From Clostridia bacterium (GTDB lineage Bacteria > Bacillota > Clostridia > RUG12999): a stretch of 35,246 nt of DNA. The position numbers were made by a program, and so were the translations under genes. This document shows, piece by piece, positions 28,643 to 35,246 of the stretch. The stretch lies in NCBI GenBank assembly GCA_022801925.1, contig JAAWTG010000029.1, forward strand, positions 1-35,246. Reading direction: 5' to 3'. A model generated the notes under the pieces. The model saw only the letters and a program-made list of their open reading frames with translations. It was not told the origin of the DNA and made no database searches. Position 1 is the first letter of the stretch. Each line of letters opens with the position of its first letter.

Positions 28643-30196
28643 ATGTTTGAAAACAGTTTGATTGTTTCCGGTATTGTAAGCATAGCAAACTGGCTGTATC
28701 GGGCGTTCTACCAAAGCGCGATTGTTTGCTGGACCAGCAAAGGCGTCAGCGCACTGGGGCGTTTGTGGAAAAACAGCGGGGTATATAGCTTTTTTGCCAA
28801 AGACAGCCGTTTGGAGCCGAAAATCCAGTCGTCTGCACTCTATTCTTTTGTGGATTGGATTGTGCAGGGCGTTTTGGGCTGGTTTACAAAAATCTACCGG
28901 AAACTTCGGTCTTATAATGAAAACAGCGTAAACGGAACGCTGTATGAACGGTTCGTGCGCGGGTCGTTTGTTTGCAGTTTGAATGGACTGCTTGCCATTT
29001 TTATTTTTTGCGTGGCAATGATTCCGCATACGATGTGGAATAACATGTATATGCTGCTGGGCGCAGTCGGTATTTCAGGCTTGTATTTTTTGGTGCTGCT
29101 TAGTCAGGGCAAACTTGGTAAAAGCGCCAAAGGTATTTGGCTGCCGCTGCTGATTTTTATGATGGCAGCGGTCAGCGGCGTGCTGGTGTCCCATGCGAAA
29201 GGCGACAGTGTCCGCGTGTTTATGTTTTTTTTGGCGTCGTTTTTAATATGCCTGAACATCTATGGGTCAGTGGACTCCTATGAAAAGATGAAACAGTTCA
29301 TGACGTTGGTTTTTGTCGGAATTCTGCTCACCAGCGTATATGCGTTCTATCAAAGGGTGACGGGCGTGGAAATCAGCGCATCGCTGACGGATTTGACGTT
29401 GAATAAAGACATGCCGGGGCGTGTGTTTTCCACCATGGGAAACCCCAATAACTATGCGGAATTTTTGGTGCTGCTGCTGCCGTTTTGCTTTGCCTATGCG
29501 CTGAATGCCAAAACATTGGGCAAAAAAACGCTGCTGCTGGCATTTTGTATGCTGCCGGTCGGCGCGCTGCTTATGACCTATTCACGGTCGGGCTGGATTT
29601 CGTTTGCCATTGCGCTGGTGGTGTTCGCATGGTTTTATAACAAGAAATTGATTCCGATTATGATTCTGGTCGGTATGCTGTGCGTGCCGCTGTTGCCGAG
29701 CAGTATCATCAACCGCATTTTGACAATTGGAAACATGAAAGATTCCTCCAGTTCCTACCGGCTTTTGATTTGGGAAGGTGTTTTGCGAATGCTGGGGAAC
29801 GGATACGCTTTGCAAGGCATTGGGCTTGGACCGAGTTCATATAGTATTGTCTATCCGCCGTTTGCAGAAGCGCGTGCCGCTGTGGCGCCGCATTCCCACA
29901 TGCTGTATTTGGAAATCCTGGTGGAAATGGGCGTAATTGGACTTGTTAGCTTTGTTTGGTTTGTTTGCGCATTGGTGCGCAGAAGCGGCGCGGCAGTGCA
30001 TAGAGCAGTGCAGCCGGAAGTGAAAAATATGTTGATTGCAGGCGTGTCCGCACTTTCGGGTATTGCGTTTATTTCTATGGTGGAATATGTTTGGTTCTAT
30101 CCGCGTGTGATGTTTACGTTTTTTGTTGCGGCGGGACTCACCATGGCAATGATACGCATTGCGCAGCGGGAAGAAACACCGATGCTCACGAAATAG
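28643..30196 (+). CDS. O-antigen ligase / polymerase (Wzy_C) family membrane protein
   Basis: A 517-residue polytopic membrane protein with about 10-12 helices, started after AAAGGAG. The family's active loop is seen around GNGYALQGIGLGPSSYSIVYPP and the HSHMLYLEILVEMGVIGL stretch, and TMGNPNNYAEFLVLLLP and YSRSGW are typical. Such enzymes transfer or polymerise lipid-linked glycans outside the membrane. In a Gram-positive the product is probably a wall polysaccharide or a glycoprotein glycan. It is the last gene of the operon, and its stop is only 5 bases from the CRISPR leader hairpin. Confidence 0.87.
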   Translation: MFENSLIVSGIVSIANWLYRAFYQSAIVCWTSKGVSALGRLWKNSGVYSFFAKDSRLEPKIQSSALYSFVDWIVQGVLGWFTKIYRKLRSYNENSVNGTLYERFVRGSFVCSLNGLLAIFIFCVAMIPHTMWNNMYMLLGAVGISGLYFLVLLSQGKLGKSAKGIWLPLLIFMMAAVSGVLVSHAKGDSVRVFMFFLASFLICLNIYGSVDSYEKMKQFMTLVFVGILLTSVYAFYQRVTGVEISASLTDLTLNKDMPGRVFSTMGNPNNYAEFLVLLLPFCFAYALNAKTLGKKTLLLAFCMLPVGALLMTYSRSGWISFAIALVVFAWFYNKKLIPIMILVGMLCVPLLPSSIINRILTIGNMKDSSSSYRLLIWEGVLRMLGNGYALQGIGLGPSSYSIVYPPFAEARAAVAPHSHMLYLEILVEMGVIGLVSFVWFVCALVRRSGAAVHRAVQPEVKNMLIAGVSALSGIAFISMVEYVWFYPRVMFTFFVAAGLTMAMIRIAQREETPMLTK

Positions 30197-30201
30197 TGAA
30201 A

Positions 30202-30376
30202 TTTAGGTGCGAACCCTAAGTGAACATGGAACCAGTGGGGGATTCGCACCTAAAAAATTTGAATATTTTGTACTTTTGGAGGACACAATGGAATGCTTTT
30301 TGAGAGCAGAGAGCGGACATTGTGCAAAAAAGATAAAGTGAGAAAGAAAATAGGTGAGATTTTGCCTATTTTTGCT
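30202..30376 (+). promoter_or_regulatory. CRISPR leader with a 12-base inverted repeat
   Basis: A non-coding AT-rich stretch just before the first repeat. It begins with a perfect inverted repeat (TTTAGGTGCGAA at 30202-30213 and TTCGCACCTAAA at 30243-30254). From memory, a hairpin of this kind often lies between cas2 and the first repeat in type I-C loci. Here an O-antigen ligase takes the place of cas2. The rest (30255-30376) should hold the array promoter and integration signals, but I see no clear -10/-35 pair. Confidence 0.7.
30288..30341 (+). other. Possible 17-codon leader mini-ORF
   Basis: ATG at 30288, six bases after GGAGG (30278-30282), opens MECFLRAESGHCAKKIK and a TGA. It lies inside the CRISPR leader. 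It could be chance, or a relic of a gene or leader peptide. No homology can be judged at this length. Confidence 0.25.
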
Positions 30377-33044
30377 GTCGCGACCCGTGAGGGTCGCGTG
30401 GATTGAAATTCTCATAGACCTTGTGGACAGTTTGGGTTCCCCCCATGGTCGCGACCCGTGAGGGTCGCGTGGATTGAAATTCTCCATCTTTGGTTACGCA
30501 ACTCCCTCCTGCACGTCGCGACCCGTGAGGGTCGCGTGGATTGAAATCTGCAAGTTTGGTCTTTTCCGCTGTGGTGTAATCAGTCGCGACCCGTGAGGGT
30601 CGCGTGGATTGAAATACCAAACCCGATTTTGATGTCGGAATCTAGCGGTGTCGCGACCCGTGAGGGTCGCGTGGATTGAAATCATGCCAAGGTCTAATAC
30701 TGCAACGCGAAATGCAGTCGCGACCCGTGAGGGTCGCGTGGATTGAAATCGTAAGGTTTATGAACAAGTGGCGCGCAAAAATGGTCGCGACCCGTGAGGG
30801 TCGCGTGGATTGAAATCACAGACGGAATAAACGGTATATCTGTTTTAGAGCGTCGCGACCCGTGAGGGTCGCGTGGATTGAAATTTGTATAAAAAAAGAA
30901 CCGTAAATTAACGGCTCCTTGTCGCGACCCGTGAGGGTCGCGTGGATTGAAATAGATGCATGGATAGCAAAACATCTTGGTATGGAGTCGCGACCCGTGA
31001 GGGTCGCGTGGATTGAAATATTGCCTGTACCATTGCGGGTTCCCGAATTGGTTCTGTCGCGACCCGTGAGGGTCGCGTGGATTGAAATTTCCCTTTTCCC
31101 AATTACCTATTGTACCATTTGAAGTCGCGACCCGTGAGGGTCGCGTGGATTGAAATTATATAGATTGATATAGAGCCGGACTTGATAATGTCGCGACCCG
31201 TGAGGGTCGCGTGGATTGAAATGCAAACAAATTGCAGAACTGCAAAAGCAACAAGGTCGCGACCCGTGAGGGTCGCGTGGATTGAAATCAATATTCGCGT
31301 ATTGTTTGGTCTACAAATTTTAGGGTCGCGACCCGTGAGGGTCGCGTGGATTGAAATTATAAAGCATACCAAGACCCGCAATTGATGAATGTCGCGACCC
31401 GTGAGGGTCGCGTGGATTGAAATCATTTAACTCTACCGGATTATCTGTATCATAACTAGGTCGCGACCCGTGAGGGTCGCGTGGATTGAAATTGGTGTCA
31501 CTGGAACGGTTAATCTATCGCCACCAGTCGCGACCCGTGAGGGTCGCGTGGATTGAAATTTAGAATGTGTTACCATATCCACCAAAGTATGAAGTCGCGA
31601 CCCGTGAGGGTCGCGTGGATTGAAATCTAATGCATTAGCAATCTTTTGGAGGGTTGCTGTAGGTCGCGACCCGTGAGGGTCGCGTGGATTGAAATATAAA
31701 ACGACGGTTGTCACGGCAGATAAACATTATGTCGCGACCCGTGAGGGTCGCGTGGATTGAAATCCCCTTTCCGTGATTAAAGTATATCATATAGCGCACG
31801 TCGCGACCCGTGAGGGTCGCGTGGATTGAAATAGCATTCCCGAACACCATATGTACTGTTGGGTTAGTCGCGACCCGTGAGGGTCGCGTGGATTGAAATT
31901 TCCGGCGCCACATCTGCCAGCAGGAGAAGTTTTGGTCGCGACCCGTGAGGGTCGCGTGGATTGAAATTTTTTCCTCCGGGTCTCTACGTGGCTTTTCCAT
32001 GCAGTCGCGACCCGTGAGGGTCGCGTGGATTGAAATACATAAAGGGGTGAAAACATTGGCAGACAGTGTAGTCGCGACCCGTGAGGGTCGCGTGGATTGA
32101 AATCGTCCTTGAACGTTATAGAGCCCATATCCAGAAGCGTCGCGACCCGTGAGGGTCGCGTGGATTGAAATCTATCACACGCTCATAATACCTAATATCA
32201 TCTTCGTCGCGACCCGTGAGGGTCGCGTGGATTGAAATCGTTGCGATTTGGAAAGAATTTGCGGGGGCTAGAGTCGCGACCCGTGAGGGTCGCGTGGATT
32301 GAAATAGAAGCTTATCCCGACAGTCCATTGCTGCAAGGAAGTCGCGACCCGTGAGGGTCGCGTGGATTGAAATATCTGGTGATACATATACCACAACTAC
32401 TACAGGCGCAGTCGCGACCCGTGAGGGTCGCGTGGATTGAAATTGCTATTTGGCAGCAGCGGGACGGGTGACACCCGACGTCGCGACCCGTGAGGGTCGC
32501 GTGGATTGAAATTTTGCTATGGCTTCTGCTATGTCTAATTCTGTTAGTCGCGACCCGTGAGGGTCGCGTGGATTGAAATCCCCTCACCCTCTGCATTGTC
32601 GATAGACCACAAGGGTCGCGACCCGTGAGGGTCGCGTGGATTGAAATAAGCTGTCTACCCAAGTTTTTACGGTGCTTTCGCTTGGTCGCGACCCGTGAGG
32701 GTCGCGTGGATTGAAATAAAATTTTATGCCGTTTATAGAGGCACTGATACAGTCGCGACCCGTGAGGGTCGCGTGGATTGAAATAAACTGATATAATATA
32801 GGGGCGGGGTCTGAATTGTCGCGACCCGTGAGGGTCGCGTGGATTGAAATTTCTTTGCAATGTATGAGAAAAACGGACGGCCGGTCGCGACCCGTGAGGG
32901 TCGCGTGGATTGAAATATTATGTTATCAAGCATAACAAGCAAGCCGACAGGCGTCGAGCCCTGTGAAGGGCTCGTGGATTAAAATAATGCGACTGATACC
33001 GTCTCGCTCTATTATGACAGTCGAGCCCTGTGAAGGGCTCGTGG
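30377..33044 (+). CRISPR. Type I-C-like CRISPR array, 40 repeats and 39 spacers
   Basis: Thirty-eight identical 33-base repeats run from 30377 to 32916, and two variant repeats follow at 32953-32985 and 33020-33044. The repeat starts with GT, folds as CGCGACCC-GTGA-GGGTCGCG (8-base stem) and ends in ATTGAAAT, the usual type I-C handle. Spacers are 33-38 bases, mostly 34-36, and none repeat. The variant repeats mark the old trailer end, so the leader is at the left and transcription runs rightward. There are no cas genes on either side. Minus-strand frames of the type ISIHATLTGRD are just the repeat translated and are not genes. Confidence 0.98.
32953..33044 (+). repeat. Two variant terminal CRISPR repeats
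   Basis: Both have the stem CGAGCCCT-GTGA-AGGGCTCG. Compared with the main repeat, three base pairs of the stem are exchanged on both arms (C-G to A-T, A-T to C-G, C-G to T-A). The first copy is full length (ATTAAAAT end). The second is cut after CGTGG at 33044. Confidence 0.9.
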
Positions 33045-33076
33045 TTTCGTGCAACATTTGTTTTTGCACAAGGAAA

Positions 33077-33104
33077 AAGACGCAGACCGAAAGGTCTGCG
33101 TCTT
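33077..33104. terminator. Strong hairpin terminator beyond the array
   Basis: AAGACGCAGACC and GGTCTGCGTCTT make a perfect 12-base stem with a GAAA loop. On the minus strand it continues into TTTCC and ends the nuclease gene. On the plus strand it is followed by AAATTTTATTT and may also stop array transcripts. Confidence 0.8.
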
Positions 33105-33109
33105 AAATT

Positions 33110-33748
33110 TTATTTATCCTGATTATTCCATTCGTTTAGTACAGATTCAACCTGCCTGATAAGTTGTTCTTTATTCGGAATATAGGAAACATATCTTGAC
33201 GCGAAGATGTTATTTGACAAACCGCCAAGTGCATATTCCGCCGCAACGCTGTCCTTGTCGGTACAAAGGATAATACCGATAGGAGGAGCGTCGTGTTCAT
33301 CGTTTACTTCGGAAGCATAATAATTCAAATACATATTTAATTGTCCGATTGCTTCCGGCATTAGCTTTGTTGTTTTCAGCTCTATCAGTACATAGGCGTG
33401 CAGTATCTTATTATAAAATACCATATCGACATAGTAGTGCGTATTGTTGAGGGTTATCCGCTGTTGTGTTCCGACAAACATAAAGCCTCGTCCCAATTCA
33501 AGCAAAAACTTTTCAATTTGTGTAACTAATGCTTTTTCAAGGTCACTTTCCAGCATAGGTTTATTTTCGGGTACTCCTAAAAACTCAAATACATATGGGT
33601 CTTTAATGATGTCGCTTGGCTCTGCCATTTCAATTCCTTTTTGAGAAAGGGCAAGCACCGTTTCTTTGTTTGCCTTTCCGTCCGACAGCAATAACCGCTC
33701 ATACAAAGAGGTTGCAATTTGACGCTTCAGCTCACGGACAGACCAGCC
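33110..33748 (-). pseudogene. C-terminal part of a broken DUF1016/YhcG PD-(D/E)XK nuclease gene
   Basis: About 213 codons in frame from 33748 (GWSVRELKRQIATSLYERL) to the stop at 33110. It carries the nuclease half of YhcG-type proteins: YYVDMVFYNK with the metal-binding Asp, IELKTTK with the E-x-K pair, and QLNMYLNYY. It has no start or binding site of its own; the first TTG is at 33706, inside a conserved helix. It must once have been joined to the upstream fragment, and a frame shift at about 33746-33752 now separates them. YhcG/DUF1016 proteins are widespread in variable defence or mobile regions. Confidence 0.85.
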
Positions 33749-34122
33749 TGAATTTCATAAAAGCTGCGCTTGTCTTTATCGGATATTGCTAACAACTCAC
33801 AATAATGCGTCCACGTCAATTTGCCAGTCAGTGACTGGCATTTTTCGTAATTCAAATATAGCGCCCGCATATTTTGAAGATTGGAACGGGAAAATCCCTT
33901 GCCAAATTCGTTTGTTAATTCTTTTGCCAATTCTTTTAATGTTTGTTTACCATATTCGGCGCGAACTTGATTTTGCTGTTCATGTTCAACAATAATTCTG
34001 CCAACATTCCAATAGGTATTTAATAATTCCGTATTTACAGTGGCGACTACACGCCCTCTTGCCGCTGCAAGCAATTCTTTTATTTCCTGTATCATATCCT
34101 TATTATTGATTAGTCCATTCAT
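33727..34122 (-). pseudogene. N-terminal part of the broken DUF1016/YhcG nuclease gene
   Basis: About 131 codons from ATG 34122 (GAGG nine bases upstream; the in-frame TTG at 34137 overlaps that site) to TGA at 33727. It matches the DUF1016 N-terminal helical domain (TYWNVGRIIVEHEQ, YGKQTLKELAKELTNEFGKGFSRSNL, LTWTHYCELLAI). After FYEIQA it runs out of frame, and the other frame resumes with GWSVREL. About two or three residues of the usual linker also seem to be missing, so an 8-10 base deletion fits. The two halves together are close to full length. Confidence 0.85.
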
Positions 34123-34156
34123 AAATATGTACCTCAATATTGCATTTTATAAATAT

Positions 34157-34186
34157 AGTATATCCTATTAAATAGAGGGCTGTCAA
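34157..34186 (-). promoter_or_regulatory. Promoter of the DUF1016 gene
   Basis: On the minus strand TTGACA (34186-34181) and TATACT (34162-34157) are 18 bases apart, 35 bases before the ATG at 34122. Confidence 0.7.
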
Positions 34187-34212
34187 TGTTTTTTGAAAAT
34201 TCTAAAATAAAA

Positions 34213-34236
34213 AGAGTAATCCTTTTCGATTACTCT
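34213..34236 (-). terminator. Terminator after the first XRE gene
   Basis: A 9-base stem AGAGTAATC/GATTACTCT has a 6-base loop. On the minus strand it is followed by TTTTTATTTT, 30 bases past the stop at 34267. Confidence 0.8.
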
Positions 34237-34266
34237 CCGCTATTCATCAATACCTAGTTGAGAAAA

Positions 34267-34611
34267 TTATATTTCGTCAATGCCACAAGATTTTATATAC
34301 GCTTTTATTATTTCCATAAGATGAGATGATTGTTCATTTGTTAACTGTTTCAGATAATAATGCAACGCTGTTTCTACATCGTTTGGAGATGTACCAAATA
34401 ACAGATAATCTGCGTTAATATCTAGTGCCTTGCATATCTCTCTCAGTTTGGGAACAGATATACCACTGCATCCACGTTCTATATTTGACACATGAGTACC
34501 ATTAGAAACATTTATCTTTTCGGCAAACTTTTCTTGGGAAATATTCCTTTTGAGTCTAATTTCCTTTATTCTTGTACCGATACTTTTGTATAATGGATTG
34601 CATTTCTGCAT
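34267..34611 (-). CDS. XRE-family transcriptional regulator, copy 1
   Basis: A 114-residue protein with an N-terminal Cro/CI-type helix-turn-helix (IGTRIKEIRLKRNISQEKFA, then THVSNIERGCSGISVPKLREICKALD), followed by YLLFG and a C-terminal helical tail (HYYLKQLTNEQ, EIIKAYIKSCGIDE). It is preceded by AAGGTGATAAT and an ATG. The neighbour at 34744 is a close paralogue on the same strand. It likely represses its own or an adjacent mobile or defence gene. Confidence 0.9.
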   Translation of the reverse strand: MQKCNPLYKSIGTRIKEIRLKRNISQEKFAEKINVSNGTHVSNIERGCSGISVPKLREICKALDINADYLLFGTSPNDVETALHYYLKQLTNEQSSHLMEIIKAYIKSCGIDEI

Positions 34612-34743
34612 ATTATCACCTTGCTTTTACTTATGCTATATATTATATTTGATTTAGGCATAATGATGAATGGGGTGTTACTATATATACTTTTACTTAT
34701 ACACAACAAAACGCTACTTTATACATAATTCAAAACAGTATTT
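34612..34743 (-). promoter_or_regulatory. Upstream region of XRE copy 1 with an 11-base direct repeat
   Basis: On the plus strand CTTTTACTTAT occurs at 34624-34634 and 34690-34700, 66 bases apart (ATAAGTAAAAG on the transcribed side), around an AT-rich stretch with a TATAAT candidate. This is a possible regulator binding pair. Confidence 0.35.
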
Positions 34744-35094
34744 TCAATCTTTATTTTCATCGATGCCGCAAGCCTTTATATATGCCTTTATTATATCTAT
34801 AAGACAAATAGACTGTTCAGCGGTTAACTGTTTTAAATAATAATGTAGTGGAGTTTCTACATCGCTTGTGGAAATGCCAAATAACAGATAGTCTGCGTTG
34901 ATATCTAATGTTTTACATATAGCTACGAGTCTTGGAACGGATATACCACTGGCACCACGTTCTATATTTGATATATGAGTTCCGCTACAAACACCTATTT
35001 TTTCAGCAAACTTTTCTTGGGAAATATTTCTTTTCATTCTAATTTCTTTTATTCTTTTACCAATAGCGATATTTAATGTATCATCTTTTTGCAT
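34744..35094 (-). CDS. XRE-family transcriptional regulator, copy 2
   Basis: A 116-residue paralogue of the gene at 34267, alike over its whole length (shared EKFAEKI, NIERG, SGISVP, LDINADYLLFG, HYYLKQLT, IIKAYIK-CGIDE). The helix-turn-helix is at residues ~10-65. The start has GTGAGGT upstream. The second helix differs (GVCSGTHISN against NVSNGTHVSN), so the two may read different operators. Tandem duplication with divergence is the simplest origin. It is divergent from the off-window gene on the right. Confidence 0.9.
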   Translation of the reverse strand: MQKDDTLNIAIGKRIKEIRMKRNISQEKFAEKIGVCSGTHISNIERGASGISVPRLVAICKTLDINADYLLFGISTSDVETPLHYYLKQLTAEQSICLIDIIKAYIKACGIDENKD

Positions 35095-35186
35095 GTTGTT
35101 ACCTCACTTTTATTACTACTAATAATTATATAAATTTAAAAACTAAAATTGAATGCAGTAATACATAAAGTATTTTAGGTATAACA

Positions 35187-35246
35187 TTGACTTTTGACAA
35201 AGAATGATATATAATCTAAAAGAAATAGTTATTTTGAAAGGAAGGA
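35187..35246 (+). promoter_or_regulatory. Promoter and ribosome binding site of a gene starting beyond the window
   Basis: TTGACT (35187-35192) and a perfect TATAAT (35210-35215) have a 17-base spacer. The window then ends in AAAGGAAGGA (35237-35246), a strong Shine-Dalgarno sequence. A rightward gene must begin within about ten bases, divergent from the XRE pair that probably controls it. Confidence 0.75.

Noticed and set aside
30410-30783. Spacers 1 and 6 sharing a KVYE reading, suggesting one phage gene
   Set aside because: A four-residue match in chosen frames and opposite strands is within chance.
30366-32942. Many minus-strand reading frames across the array (FNPRDPHGSR, ISIHATLTGRD, FQSTRPSRVAT)
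   Set aside because: These are just the repeat translated in three frames. They have no ribosome binding sites, and the array is better explained as CRISPR.
33077-33104. Hairpin as a further CRISPR repeat
   Set aside because: Its stem sequence and GAAA loop differ from both repeat types and it fits a terminator of the minus-strand gene.

Overview
The window looks like a chromosomal segment of an anaerobic gut-type Firmicute (class Clostridia). This rests on the S-layer-homology (SLH) surface proteins, a cohesin/dockerin protein, strong AGGAGG-type ribosome binding sites, consensus SigA promoters and a MurJ/DUF4330/O-antigen-ligase cluster. No rRNA or tRNA is visible, so a genus cannot be assigned. 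By eye the left ~30 kb has roughly balanced GC, while everything right of the CRISPR array is clearly AT-rich.

Layout. (1) 148-4302 (-): a very large secreted protein with RCC1-type repeats, a cohesin-like module and a C-terminal dockerin-like module. (2) 4991-16527 (+): a probable four-gene operon with a sugar-ABC-type binding lipoprotein (no permease nearby), an N-terminal-SLH protein, a discoidin/X2/SLH protein and a heparinase II/III-like protein ending in SLH repeats. (3) 16688-23240 (+): a GH95 alpha-L-fucosidase, a decayed SGNH/GDSL hydrolase (two in-frame stops, one frameshift, catalytic His lost), a GH89 alpha-N-acetylglucosaminidase and a UroD-fold protein. Both glycosidases lack signal peptides. 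Regions 2 and 3 read as a host-glycan (mucin or glycosaminoglycan) capture and breakdown locus: surface lyase and binding modules outside, exo-glycosidases inside.

(4) 23371-24720 (-): an Orn/Lys/Arg-type PLP decarboxylase, divergent from (5) 24887-30196 (+), a five-gene envelope-glycan operon with a hexapeptide acyltransferase, a MurJ-like flippase, a GT4 glycosyltransferase, a DUF4330 protein and an O-antigen-ligase-like protein. Near-consensus promoters (17-base spacers) face away from each other at 24756-24834.

(6) 30197-33044: a type I-C-like CRISPR leader and an array of 40 repeats and 39 spacers. The first 38 repeats are identical. The last two are a different variant whose stem changes are fully compensated. 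No cas gene lies anywhere in the window, so this is an orphan or trans-served array. (7) 33110-35246: a frameshifted DUF1016/YhcG PD-(D/E)XK nuclease gene, two tandem paralogous XRE-type regulators, and a right-facing promoter plus ribosome binding site that end exactly at the window edge.

The items most worth a second look are the cas-less but homogeneous array with its covarying terminal repeats, the mini-ORF and hairpin in its leader, the combined RCC1/cohesin/dockerin protein, and the SLH-anchored heparinase-like operon with its fucosidase/NAGLU neighbours.
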